NCBI GenBank assembly: GCA_019636245.1
Contig: JAHBXX010000019.1
Location: forward strand, 17,435 to 81,434
Source: Planctomycetota bacterium
GTDB taxonomy: Bacteria > Planctomycetota > UBA1135 > UBA2386
Length of the DNA: 64,000 nt
Direction: 5' to 3'
The stretch's first letter is position 1, and each line of letters begins with the position of its first letter. Made by a program: the position numbers and the translations under genes. The notes under the pieces were generated by a model. It was not told where the DNA came from. It saw only the letters and a program-made list of their open reading frames with translations, and ran no database searches. This document shows, piece after piece, positions 8,230-16,833 of this stretch.

Positions 8230-11200
8230 TGCACCAGCACGGGTCCGACGAAGACCGGGCGGCCGCCCAGCAGCACGACCAGCTGCTGCAGCCCCTTGGC
8301 CTGCGTCGGCTCGCTGCGCAGCGTGATCTCGCGCGGCGTGACCTGCCCCCTGGTCAGCACGCGACCACCGAGCGTCGCCTCCAGCAGGCCACGGCCGAAC
8401 ACCCCGCGCAGCGTGAACCAGCCGCCGGCCACGACCGCGTCCGGCGCGGCGACCAGACCCGGCCGGCCGAGCACGGCCTGCCGCACCAGGTCGACGTCGG
8501 CCGTGGTCACGAGGCCGTCGCCGGTGCAATCGATGGCCGGCGCCTCGGCGCCGAGTTCCTGCAGCAGGCGGCGCACGTCGACGACCGTCTGCTGACCGTC
8601 GCCATCGGCGTCGCCGGGCATGGCGCCCCGCACCAGCACGCCGCCCTCGGCCCGGCCGCTGCCGAGCACGCGCACCTGCGGCCCGTCGCCGGCGCCCTCG
8701 GCGCGCAGCTGCCAGGCATCGCGGCCGACGAGCGCGCAAGCGACTTCGACGGTGCGCCCGGAGGCCGGGGCGAGCAGTTCCGCCTCGAAGCGCAGCACGC
8801 CGGTGGCCCCCGGCGGCAGCAGCGCGCCGGTGAACGGCAGCTCCCGCTCGGCGTCGTCGAGCAGCACGTCCAGCGGCCCGGCGACCAGCTGCGGCGCCGG
8901 CGCCCCGGGCAGGTCGAGCCAGGCCCGCAGCGCGCGCACCTGCTGCGCGGCGTCGCCGGCGCCGGCGACCAAGAGCCGCACCGCCTCGATCTCGATCGCG
9001 CGGCCGGTCAGGTTCTCGACCACCGTGGCCAGCACTTCGTGCGCGCCGGCCGCCACCAGGCGGGGCGGCGCCGGCGCCGGCGCCGCGACGGCGAAAGCGT
9101 CGCCGAGCTGCGCCTCGAGGTCGAGCTTCACGACCACGCCGTCCTGGGCGCCGCCGATCGCGCCCTGGGCGCCGCCCTCGCCGAGCGGGAAGTCGGCGGC
9201 GAACGTCCAGCCGCCGACGACGGCGAAGCCGTTGTCGTCGACCTGCACGCTGGTGAGCATGTCCTGGTCGGCGCCGCCGAGGTAGCTGGCGAACTCCACC
9301 ACCGCGCCGCCCTGGACGAGGAAGGCGACGAAACCATCGAGGCTGCCGCCGGCGAAGCCGGCCTGCAGCGCGTTCGCCGTCACCGGGAAACCGGTCCCGG
9401 CCTCGCCGACCACGACGACGCGGTCGGCGCCGACGGCGAGCGCGCGCACGCTGTCGTTGTCGGCGCCGCCGAGCAGGGTCGAGAACAGCAGGGTCTGGCC
9501 GTTGGCGCCCAGCCGGCTGACGAAGCCGTCGAAGGCGCCGCCGCCGGTGCGCTGCGGCGCGTCCAGCGTCACCGGGAAGTTGACCGAGTTGGTGCGCCCA
9601 CCGACCCAGACCGAGCCGTCGCCGGCGAACCGGGCGGTGTGCACGCTCTCGGCGGCGATGCCGCCCAGGTGGGTCGAGAACCGCGGCGCGCCGGTCGGCG
9701 ACAGCCGCACGACCACGCCTTCGATGTCGCCGGCGCTCTCCTGCCGGTAGGCGTTCGGCGTGGTCGGGAAGTTGGTCGACAGCGTCCAGCCGGCGACCAC
9801 CGCGTCGCCGGTCACGGGATCGACGTCGACGGCCAGCAGCTGCTCGGAGTCGAAGCCGCCGACGAAGGTCGAGTAGCGCAGCGACTGGCCGTTGGCGGCC
9901 ACCTTGGTGACGAAGCCCTCGCTCCAGACGTCGGGGAAGCCGCTGAAGATCGGCCGCCAGGCGCCGGGCGTGATCGGGAAGTTGAACGAGAAGGTGAAGC
10001 CGGTGACGACGGCGTCGCCGCTGGCGTCGATGGCGACGTCCTGGGCGACGTCATCGCCGGCGCCGCCGAGGTAGGTCGAGGCGACCAGCTCGGCGCCGTT
10101 GGCGGCGAGGCGGACCACGAACCCGTCGCCGATGCCCATGTAGGGCCCGGCGCCGCCGTAGGCCGGCTGCACCGCGCCCGGGGTCACCGGGAAGTCGGCG
10201 GAGGCGGTGAAGCCGACCACGACGGCGGTCTCGCCCGGTCCGACGGCGACGCCGCGGATCTCGTCGCCCGCCGAACCGCCGAGGTAGGTCGCGTAGACCA
10301 GCGCCGCGCCGTCGTCGCGCAAACGGGCCACGAAGGCGTCGGCGCCGCCGGTCGTGCGGTAGGCGCCGACGGTGGTCGGGAAGTCCGTCGACCCCGCCCA
10401 GCCGCCGACCCACACGCCGGCGCCCGGGCGCCAGCACAGGTCGTTGACGCTGTCGGAGGCGCCGCCGCCGAGGAACGTGCCCCAGACCACGCCCGGATCG
10501 ACCACCGCCGGATGGGCCGGATCGAGGTCGGCGGCGACGAAGCCGTAGCGGCGGGTGCCCAGCAGGCGGAAGGCCACGCGCAGCGGCACGCGGCCGGCGG
10601 CGGTGTCCTGCCAGGCCACCGGCGCCTCCTGCACCAGCTCGGCGTCGCCGGCCGGCGTCCGGATGCGGGCGCGCAGGCAGCCGTTGCCGTCGATGGCGAG
10701 CGATTCGACGCCCTCGCAGACGGCGATGAAGCGATCGAGATCGGCGCCGGGCGCGAGCAGCAGGTCGTACTCGAACGGTCCGCGCCGCCCGGCGGGCAGC
10801 GGGCGGAACACGACGTCGATGCCGGGCAGCACGCGCGCCATCGTCACCGTCGCGAAGCTCGGCACCTGGGTCCGCCAGCCCTGGGGATCGCGCCCGAGGA
10901 AGAAGTTCTGCCGCGCCTCGAGTTCGGGGCCGGGCACGAACTCCGGCACCTCGGCACCGACGAAGCGGGTGCGCACCACGCAGCCGAGCTGTTCGCGCGG
11001 GCCGGCGGCCGCGCCGGCCTCGGCGGCTCCCGCCGCGTCCCAGCGCTCGAACCGCAACGTGAACCCGTCGTCGTGCAGCCAGCCGGCGGTGTCGCCGAGG
11101 GCGGCGTAGCGCACCTCGTCGTGCCACTGGCCCATGTTCGGCACGAAGCGCAGCGCCGCCAGCGTCGCCGCGGGCGCCTCCCGCGCAGCCGCGCCGGAGT

Positions 11201-11294
11201 TCCCCCGGGTCGATGGCATGGGCGCCGGCCAGGGCAGGAGAGCCAACGCGCCGAGGGTGGCAGCGGGCAGGAGGAGGGCGAGGGGGCGGCGCAT
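8226..11294 (-). CDS. Large secreted SBBP beta-propeller repeat protein with dockerin-like C-terminal EF-hand pair
   Basis: A 1022-residue exported protein with an N-terminal hydrophobic signal (LALLLPAATLGALALLPW). The first 240 or so residues (FVPNMGQWHDEVRYAALG) resemble the N-terminal region of SBBP proteins. About seven SBBP repeats with the core YLGG followed by an acidic turn and V-x-V come next. A beta-sandwich spacer follows. At residues about 892-945 there are two calcium-loop segments (GDADGDGQQTVVDVRRLL and DCTGDGLVTTADVDLVRQ) like type I dockerin or EF-hand modules. A short IPT-like tail ends the protein. A TATGCT hexamer lies 11 nt before the ATG. The role is unknown; it is probably at the cell surface or in the matrix. 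Confidence 0.88.
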   Translation of the reverse strand: MRRPLALLLPAATLGALALLPWPAPMPSTRGNSGAAAREAPAATLAALRFVPNMGQWHDEVRYAALGDTAGWLHDDGFTLRFERWDAAGAAEAGAAAGPREQLGCVVRTRFVGAEVPEFVPGPELEARQNFFLGRDPQGWRTQVPSFATVTMARVLPGIDVVFRPLPAGRRGPFEYDLLLAPGADLDRFIAVCEGVESLAIDGNGCLRARIRTPAGDAELVQEAPVAWQDTAAGRVPLRVAFRLLGTRRYGFVAADLDPAHPAVVDPGVVWGTFLGGGASDSVNDLCWRPGAGVWVGGWAGSTDFPTTVGAYRTTGGADAFVARLRDDGAALVYATYLGGSAGDEIRGVAVGPGETAVVVGFTASADFPVTPGAVQPAYGGAGPYMGIGDGFVVRLAANGAELVASTYLGGAGDDVAQDVAIDASGDAVVTGFTFSFNFPITPGAWRPIFSGFPDVWSEGFVTKVAANGQSLRYSTFVGGFDSEQLLAVDVDPVTGDAVVAGWTLSTNFPTTPNAYRQESAGDIEGVVVRLSPTGAPRFSTHLGGIAAESVHTARFAGDGSVWVGGRTNSVNFPVTLDAPQRTGGGAFDGFVSRLGANGQTLLFSTLLGGADNDSVRALAVGADRVVVVGEAGTGFPVTANALQAGFAGGSLDGFVAFLVQGGAVVEFASYLGGADQDMLTSVQVDDNGFAVVGGWTFAADFPLGEGGAQGAIGGAQDGVVVKLDLEAQLGDAFAVAAPAPAPPRLVAAGAHEVLATVVENLTGRAIEIEAVRLLVAGAGDAAQQVRALRAWLDLPGAPAPQLVAGPLDVLLDDAERELPFTGALLPPGATGVLRFEAELLAPASGRTVEVACALVGRDAWQLRAEGAGDGPQVRVLGSGRAEGGVLVRGAMPGDADGDGQQTVVDVRRLLQELGAEAPAIDCTGDGLVTTADVDLVRQAVLGRPGLVAAPDAVVAGGWFTLRGVFGRGLLEATLGGRVLTRGQVTPREITLRSEPTQAKGLQQLVVLLGGRPVFVGPVLVQ

Positions 11295-11305
11295 GCGGGC
11301 GGAGC

Positions 11306-11311
11306 AGCATA
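11306..11311 (-). promoter_or_regulatory. Candidate -10 element (TATGCT) of the SBBP-repeat gene
   Basis: On the minus strand, TATGCT within GCGTATGCT lies 11 nt before the ATG at 11294. No SD motif is present. The geometry matches the other TANNNT sites and implies a leader of only a few bases. Confidence 0.42.
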
Positions 11312-11462
11312 CGCGATCGACCGACCCGCCGCCGAGGGCCGGCAGACGCCCTTGCCGACGGCGGTCCGGGACCGGCTGCTGGCGGAGGATTCCGGGCGCG
11401 AGAGAGCATCCTCTCGGAAGCCCTGCGCCACCGCGCCGGCGGCCGCCAACTGGCCCGGGCTC

Positions 11463-12536
11463 TCAGTCCTCGCCGTCGCCGAGCGCGTAGGCGTTCGCCC
11501 CGGAGACGCCGAACGCCTTCAGGATGTTGCGCTCGAGCCGGCGCTCGAGCCGGCGCAGGGTGCGCGCGTCGGCGACCTCGACCTGGACGGAGCCGCCGGC
11601 CACGGAGCCGTGCCCGCCGCAGGTGCCGGCTTCCCCTTCCATGCTGGCGCGGATCAACCGCCAGGCGTCGCCGCCGATCTCGGTCCGCACCGAGACGTGG
11701 TAGTTGTTGCCGACCAGGCCGCCGCAGAACACCGCCTTGGTGCCTTCCAGGCGCAGCAACAGGTCGGCGACCTCGGCGACCATCTCGGCGCTGGTCGTGA
11801 GGCCGAGGGAACAGAGCACGAGGCCGTCGTAGAGCCGGACCTTGGTCAGCGCGTCCTTCAGCGTCTGGAAGTAGGCCAGCGGCAGCCGCGGACTGGCGAT
11901 CGCCACCAGGCGCTGCCGGTCGACGAACGGGAACAGGAAGTCCCAGGCGCGCAGGTCGAGGTCGCTGACGTTGCGGGACAGGTCGGCCGTGTCCGTCCTG
12001 ATGCCGTAGGCCAGGGCGGTCGCCACCTCCGCGCTCGGGCGCACGCCGGCGGCGAGCAGATGGCCGGCGACCAGCGAGCTGGTGGCGCCGACGTCCGACC
12101 GCACGTCGACGAACGGCACGGCGCGCAAATGGTCGGCGGCGTCCGGACAGACGTGGTGGTCGAGCACGATGTCGACGGCGAGGCCGGCCGGCACGTGGGT
12201 GTGGCCGAACCCGGGCTGGGTGTCGACCAGCGCCACGCAGTCGAAGTCCGCGAGCGCCACGTCGGCGACACGATCCATCTGCAGACCGAGTTCGCGCACC
12301 ATCGCCTGGTTCTCCGCCCGCAGGATCTTGCCGCTGATCGCCAGCCGGCTGTCGATGCCAGCCGCCTTGCGGGCGAACTCCTGCAGCCCCACGGCACCGC
12401 CGAGCGAGTCGGGATCCGGGTTGTTGTGCGTCAGCACCAGGAGCCGGCGCCGGGAGCGCAGCAGGTTGCGCATCGCCTCGGTGCGGGATCCCGCACCGCC
12501 CTGAGGCGTCGGTCTGGCTACCGGCGTCGGCTTCAT
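11463..12536 (-). CDS. DHH-family phosphoesterase (NrnA/RecJ-like)
   Basis: A 357-residue DHH/DHHA1 protein. Motif I is THNNPDPDS (His37, Asp41, Asp43), motif II VALVDTQPG, motif III DIVLDHH, then GATSSLVAGHLL; the DHHA1 part has GGHGSVAGGSVQVEV. Such proteins hydrolyse oligonucleotides (nanoRNase), pAp or cyclic dinucleotides with Mn2+. Which of these applies here is not resolvable. The DHHA1 motif GGHGSVAGG suggests the NrnA-like subclass. ATG 12536 was preferred over 12593: it has AGGA 8 nt upstream, and the extra N-terminal residues look non-coding. It lies 74 bp after the gene at 12.6-13.5 kb and may share its transcript. Confidence 0.9.
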   Translation of the reverse strand: MKPTPVARPTPQGGAGSRTEAMRNLLRSRRRLLVLTHNNPDPDSLGGAVGLQEFARKAAGIDSRLAISGKILRAENQAMVRELGLQMDRVADVALADFDCVALVDTQPGFGHTHVPAGLAVDIVLDHHVCPDAADHLRAVPFVDVRSDVGATSSLVAGHLLAAGVRPSAEVATALAYGIRTDTADLSRNVSDLDLRAWDFLFPFVDRQRLVAIASPRLPLAYFQTLKDALTKVRLYDGLVLCSLGLTTSAEMVAEVADLLLRLEGTKAVFCGGLVGNNYHVSVRTEIGGDAWRLIRASMEGEAGTCGGHGSVAGGSVQVEVADARTLRRLERRLERNILKAFGVSGANAYALGDGED

Positions 12537-12610
12537 CTCAGTCCTGGTGCACAGGCGGGGGTTCGGCCCGTGCCGCCGGACCATCGGCCCCACCCCGCCC
12601 GGCCCTGGAA

Positions 12611-13504
12611 TCAGAGGCCGTGCTTGGCGAGGAAGGAACGGATGCCGGGCAGTTCACTGGCGGGGACGGCGGGATCGAGATCGAGCACCACGGGAAGCGC
12701 GGCGCCAGACCGGGGTACATAGGAGGCCAGCAGCGCGTAGTCCACCCCGCCCGCCCCCGGCACGAGGTAGAGCCCATCCGGCGAAGCATCACCTAACCCA
12801 ATGCCTGCGCATCGGTTACCGAAAGTCTCCAGCCATTCGCCCTGCGGCTCGCCCAGCACCTGCTGGCGCCGCGCGCAGACCGCGGCGTCATGCCAGTAGC
12901 CGATCTTCAGGGAACCGAGGTCCTCGTAGAGGTCGCGCAGGGCCGCCACGTCGGCCACCGCCAGCAGGCTGCGGCCGGCCGTCAGGCAGAAGTGCACGTC
13001 GGGGTACGCCCGGCAGAGGCCGAACACCTCGCGGCAGACCCGGTCGAGGGCGGCGTTGCGGCCCACCTTGCGGCGGGCCAGCAGGGCCTGGGCCCGCTCC
13101 GGGGTCCAGCGGGTGCCAGGTTCGCCGAGGTCCTCGGCGTCGACCTCGCCCACCACCGGCACGAGGCCCGGTTCGAGCACGACGAGCCGGCTGCCGAGCG
13201 CCCGCGCGGTGGCCACCGCCTGCCCGACGGCGCGCCGGGCGAGCTCGCGTTCGCCCTCCTTCGCCGCCGCCAGCCCGGCCGTGGGCGAACGCTGCGCGAG
13301 GCAGCTGCCGACGCGCACCACCGGGAAGCGGACCGGCAGGTCGTGCGCCGCGTCCCGCAGCGCCTGCCAGTGCACCGGCCGCGGGCCCGGACTGGCGGCA
13401 AGGCCCGCGAACCGGCCTTCGAGCAGCCAGACCAGCAGCTGGCGGGGGTCACCGGGTCCGTGGATCCCCGCCCACGGCGAGGCCAGGAAACGCTGCGCTT
13501 GCAT
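12611..13504 (-). CDS. TIM-barrel protein resembling sugar phosphate isomerase / AP endonuclease 2 family
   Basis: 297 residues. The length and the alternating pattern of short beta-strands (VRVGSCL, RLVVLEPGL, VHFCLTAG, KIGYWHDAA, LPVVLDLD) fit the xylose-isomerase-like TIM barrel. Metal-ligand positions seem partly present (the Glu in VVLEPGL, YWHDAA, LDLDP). Substrate-determining features are not recognisable, so a catalytic role is inference. A TAGCGT hexamer lies 22 nt upstream of the ATG, and the gene diverges from the coiled-coil gene at 13585. It is probably cotranscribed with the DHH phosphoesterase downstream. Confidence 0.7.
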   Translation of the reverse strand: MQAQRFLASPWAGIHGPGDPRQLLVWLLEGRFAGLAASPGPRPVHWQALRDAAHDLPVRFPVVRVGSCLAQRSPTAGLAAAKEGERELARRAVGQAVATARALGSRLVVLEPGLVPVVGEVDAEDLGEPGTRWTPERAQALLARRKVGRNAALDRVCREVFGLCRAYPDVHFCLTAGRSLLAVADVAALRDLYEDLGSLKIGYWHDAAVCARRQQVLGEPQGEWLETFGNRCAGIGLGDASPDGLYLVPGAGGVDYALLASYVPRSGAALPVVLDLDPAVPASELPGIRSFLAKHGL

Positions 13505-13584
13505 GGGTGTCGGAACGGGAACTCGGACGCTACCCTGCGGGACCCGCGGGTCCCGACCCGCGCCACCTTAGCCGAGCACCGCGG

Positions 13585-14466
13585 ATGCGCACCCACCTGT
13601 TGTCCTGTTCCCTGGTCGCCATCGCCCTGGGCGTCGCCGCCCGCGCGCAGGACGACCAATCCCTGCAGCACTCCGTGCAGCGCGTCGAGCAGCGCCTCGC
13701 CCGTCTCGACGAGTACCTGAAGTCGGTGCAGGAGGGGCCGCGCAAGGCCAGCAAGGGCGCCGATGCGCTGCCGGAGGCGCGGGCGGAGCTCGGCCGCCTG
13801 CGCGAACTCGTGCGCGCCCAGCAGGCGGTGGTCGAGAACGCCGAGGCCGAGCGCAACCTCGCCGCCGAGCAATTGCTGGCCCTGGAGCGCAACCTGCGCG
13901 ACGCCAAGGCGGAGAGTCGCAAGCTCGCGCGCGAGGTCGAGGGGCTGCGCCGCGCGCTGACCGAACGCGAGGCCGAACACGAGCGCCTCCTGGTCGGCCT
14001 GCGCGAGGCCGACGCGGCCCGCGCCGCGGCGGTGACCCACGCCGAGGCCAGCGACGACAAGGCCCGCCGGGCGTTCGCCGAGGCGCAGGCCGAGATCGAA
14101 CGCCTGCGCGCCGAGGTCGGCGCGCTGCGGGCGGCGGTCAGGGACCACCTGACCGCGCGCGAAGCTGCGCCGCCGCCCGCGCCCGGAGCCGACCTGCGCG
14201 CACTCGTGGGTCAGCTCGAACGGGAGAACGCGGCCCTGCGCGCCGCGCTGGCGGCCGCCGCGCCGGCGGGTCCGGCCCCGGCCGGCAGCGGCATCGTCGT
14301 GCACAACGCCGAGGGCGAGGTGCACCTGCACTTCCACGGCGGCAGCCCGGGCGTCAGCCTGCCGGAGCCGCCGCGCCGCGCGCCGACGGCCGAGGCGGCC
14401 CCGGAGCCGCCGCCGTCGCCGAAGCCGGCGGGCAAGGCCCGCAAGCGCGAGTCCCGGGTGGACTGA
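13585..14466 (+). CDS. Secreted coiled-coil protein of unknown function
   Basis: 293 residues with signal peptide MRTHLLSCSLVAIALGVAARAQ (cleavage after ARA). Residues about 25-175 are a long heptad-like, Glu/Arg/Ala-rich coiled coil. A short linker leads to a second short coil (LVGQLERENAALRAAL). Near residues 235-255 a compact segment, VVHNAEGEVHLHFHGG, contains a His-rich turn that could bind metal. The tail is Pro/Ala-rich and ends in basic residues. TAGCCG lies 10 nt before the ATG (the hexamer lacks the final T). Converges with the ECF sigma gene 21 bp away. No function is assignable; a periplasmic scaffold is possible. Confidence 0.8.
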   Translation: MRTHLLSCSLVAIALGVAARAQDDQSLQHSVQRVEQRLARLDEYLKSVQEGPRKASKGADALPEARAELGRLRELVRAQQAVVENAEAERNLAAEQLLALERNLRDAKAESRKLAREVEGLRRALTEREAEHERLLVGLREADAARAAAVTHAEASDDKARRAFAEAQAEIERLRAEVGALRAAVRDHLTAREAAPPPAPGADLRALVGQLERENAALRAALAAAAPAGPAPAGSGIVVHNAEGEVHLHFHGGSPGVSLPEPPRRAPTAEAAPEPPPSPKPAGKARKRESRVD

Positions 14467-14487
14467 CCGGGCGCCGGCCGGCCCCGT

Positions 14488-15129
14488 TCAGCGGCCGAAC
14501 TCGGCCATCAGCTCCTGCAGCCGCTGCAGCGCCCGCAGGTGGAGCGAGCGCACGGTCACTTCCTTGGTGTAGCCGAGCAACGGCATGATCTCGGCGAAGC
14601 TCTTGCCCTGGAACAGGCGCAGCTCGATCACGCGCTTGTGCTTGTCGCCGAGCTGCGCGAGCGCCCGCTGCAGCGAATCCTGCAGTTCCTGGTAGCGCAC
14701 CAGCATGCTCTGCCGCGGCGTCCGGTCGTCGGCGAAGCGCTCGCCGCCGCCGGTCTCGTCGAACTCGCCGAGATGGCGCGTCCGACCGCCGCCGCGCTTC
14801 TTGGCGCGGGCGCGGCGCCAGTAGTCCTTGAGCTTGCGCGCGGCGATCGTGCGCACCCAGCCGGAGAACGACGCGCCGGGCTCGACCCGGAACTCGCCGA
14901 TGTCGCGGAACACCTGCAGCAGCACGTCCTGCGTCAGGTCGTCGAGGCTCTTGTCGGCCGGCAGGTTGAGACCCTGCGAAGCCTCGGCCACCCAGCGCAG
15001 GACCCGGTCGTGCAGGTTGCTCCAGGAGACGTCGGCGTCGGGCTGCTGCTGCACCGCCTGCACGTGGCGCAGCGTGCTCGACAGCGGCGCCGGCGCCGGC
15101 TTGCGGTCGCGTTCGTCCGGAGCGTCCAT
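14488..15129 (-). CDS. ECF-type RNA polymerase sigma factor
   Basis: 213 residues from ATG 15129. Sigma region 2 is visible in DDLTQDVLLQVFRDIGEF and FSGWVRTIAARKLKDYWRR (about 78-125). Region 4, a helix-turn-helix, is at 165-205 (HKRVIELRLFQGKSFAEIM, then YTKEVTVRSLHLRALQRL). An acidic, Gly-rich linker joins them. The spacing and the RKLKDYWRRARAKKRGGG stretch resemble planctomycete-style ECF factors. No adjacent anti-sigma gene with a transmembrane segment is visible. TACGCT sits 7 nt before the ATG. An upstream in-frame ATG at 15219 would add a basic non-conserved stretch and was rejected. Confidence 0.92.
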   Translation of the reverse strand: MDAPDERDRKPAPAPLSSTLRHVQAVQQQPDADVSWSNLHDRVLRWVAEASQGLNLPADKSLDDLTQDVLLQVFRDIGEFRVEPGASFSGWVRTIAARKLKDYWRRARAKKRGGGRTRHLGEFDETGGGERFADDRTPRQSMLVRYQELQDSLQRALAQLGDKHKRVIELRLFQGKSFAEIMPLLGYTKEVTVRSLHLRALQRLQELMAEFGR

Positions 15130-15136
15130 GGCGGGG

Positions 15137-15142
15137 AGCGTA
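15137..15142 (-). promoter_or_regulatory. Candidate -10 element (TACGCT) of the ECF sigma gene
   Basis: On the minus strand, GCTACGCT ends 7 nt before the chosen ATG at 15129. This supports that start over the upstream ATG at 15219, which would place the hexamer inside the coding region. No SD is present. Confidence 0.42.
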
Positions 15143-15250
15143 GCGCACCACGGCGCCGACGGACCATGGCGGAGGCGGCGGGCGAGCCACCGCGCGCGGC
15201 GGACGCGTTCGCCGCGCACAGAGGCCGCTTCCCCGGGCCGCCGCGGCAGC

Positions 15251-15256
15251 TACCCT
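15251..15256 (+). promoter_or_regulatory. Candidate -10 element (TACCCT) of the Ppx/GppA-HD gene
   Basis: GCTACCCT lies 8 nt before ATG 15265. No SD is present. Same geometry as the pyrC element. Confidence 0.42.
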
Positions 15257-15264
15257 GCGGACGC

Positions 15265-16809
15265 ATGGGCCATCCTCCGCGCGTCGGCATCGTCGACATG
15301 GGCTCCAACGCGATCCGCTTCCTGATCGCCGAGGCGACCGGACCGGCGGTCAACGTGCTCGAGAACCACCGCCTGCCGGCACGGCTGGGTCGGGACGTCT
15401 TCCACACCGGCCAGATCCCCGACACGACGCTGGCCGACACCGTCGACGCCTTCCGGCGCTTCCGCGCCACCTGCGACCGCCTCGGCGTGCTGCGCATCCG
15501 GGCGATCGCGACCTCGGCGATGCGCGACGCGCGCAACCGCGACCTGCTGATCGACCGGGTGCGCGAGGCCTGCGGCATCGAGATCGAGGTGATCTCCGGC
15601 ACCCAGGAGGCCTACCTGCTGAAACTGGGCATCGAACCGGTCGTGAACCTGCAGCGGGGCCGGTCGCTGCTGGTCGACGTCGGCGGCGGCTCGGTCGAAC
15701 TGGTCATGGTCGAGGACGGCCAGGTGACCAACGCGGACTCCTACCGCCTCGGCGCGCTGCGCATGCTCGAGGCGCTGCGCGACAGCGAGGGCTCGCCGGA
15801 GTCGTTCGTCGACCTGATGAGGCGCCATCTGCGCAGCCTGGAACGGCGCATCGCCGACCGCTTCGAGGGCCGCAGCTTCGACCGCTACGTCGCCGTCGGC
15901 GGCAACATCGAGAGCCTGACCGATCTCGTGCACGCGCGCAGCGGCCCGCGGCGGCAGGACGGCATCGACTGCTGCAGCCTCGACGAAGCCGACCGCGAGG
16001 TCGCCGACCTCGCGCAACTGACCGTGCCCGAGCGCATCGAGCGGCGCGGCCTCAAGCCCGACCGCGCCGACACGATCGTGCCGGCGGGCATCGTCTACGT
16101 GCGCCTCGGCCAGCTCGCCGGCGTCGACCACCTGCTGGTGCCGCGCGTCGGCATCAAGGACGGCCTGCTGCAGGAGGTCTTCCACGGCCACCTCGAGTCG
16201 TTCGCTGCCGAGGACCACGTCGACGTCGTGCTGTCGTCGTGCCGGGCGATGGGTCGACGCTTCCACTACGAAGCCGACCACGCCGAGTCGGTGCTGAGCC
16301 TGTCGCGGCAGCTGTTCGACCAGACCAAGGCCCTGCACGGCCTCGGCGACCGGGCCAGGGCCCTGCTCGAGGCCGCGGCGCTGCTGCACGACGTCGGCAT
16401 CGCGGTCAACAACGACGGCCACCACAAGCACTCGCAGTACCTGATCGAGTCCAGCGAACTCGTCGGCCTCAGCGAGGAGGAACGCCATCTGGTCGCGCTG
16501 CTGGCGCGCTACCACCGCAAGTCGCCGCCGTCGCGCGACCACGCGGACTACATGGCGTTGCGCCGCCGCGACCGCACGCTGGTCGAACGGCTGGCGGCGA
16601 TCCTGCGCCTCGCGGATGCGCTCGACCGTCAGCATGCCGGCGTCGTGCAGGGCATCGCCGTCGAGGTGCACGACGACCACATCGACCTGGTGCCGGCGCT
16701 GCGCGGCGACCCGCACACGCGCCTCACCCTCGAAGCGAAGGCGGTCGACGAGAAGGGCGCCCTGTTCGCGCAGCTGTTCGGCCGGGTGCCGCGCCTGATG
16801 CTACGCTAG
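15265..16809 (+). CDS. Exopolyphosphatase / guanosine pentaphosphatase (Ppx/GppA) with C-terminal HD domain
   Basis: Hydrolyses inorganic polyphosphate and/or pppGpp; actin-like ATPase fold. 514 residues. The N-terminal phosphate loop is GIVDMGSNAIRFL (8-20) and the second is VDVGGGSVELV (about 136-147). The C-terminal half is an HD-type helical domain with LLHDVG (about 373-378), then HHKHSQ and ARYHRKS, as in the longer Ppx subfamily. The start is supported by the motif position and by TACCCT 8 nt upstream. The CYTH-CHAD gene follows 24 bp later on the same strand. CHAD proteins associate with polyphosphate, so the pair is probably a polyphosphate operon. Ppx versus GppA preference cannot be decided. 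Confidence 0.93.
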   Translation: MGHPPRVGIVDMGSNAIRFLIAEATGPAVNVLENHRLPARLGRDVFHTGQIPDTTLADTVDAFRRFRATCDRLGVLRIRAIATSAMRDARNRDLLIDRVREACGIEIEVISGTQEAYLLKLGIEPVVNLQRGRSLLVDVGGGSVELVMVEDGQVTNADSYRLGALRMLEALRDSEGSPESFVDLMRRHLRSLERRIADRFEGRSFDRYVAVGGNIESLTDLVHARSGPRRQDGIDCCSLDEADREVADLAQLTVPERIERRGLKPDRADTIVPAGIVYVRLGQLAGVDHLLVPRVGIKDGLLQEVFHGHLESFAAEDHVDVVLSSCRAMGRRFHYEADHAESVLSLSRQLFDQTKALHGLGDRARALLEAAALLHDVGIAVNNDGHHKHSQYLIESSELVGLSEEERHLVALLARYHRKSPPSRDHADYMALRRRDRTLVERLAAILRLADALDRQHAGVVQGIAVEVHDDHIDLVPALRGDPHTRLTLEAKAVDEKGALFAQLFGRVPRLMLR

Positions 16810-16833
16810 CGGCCCCACGGCCCGGTTCGCGCC

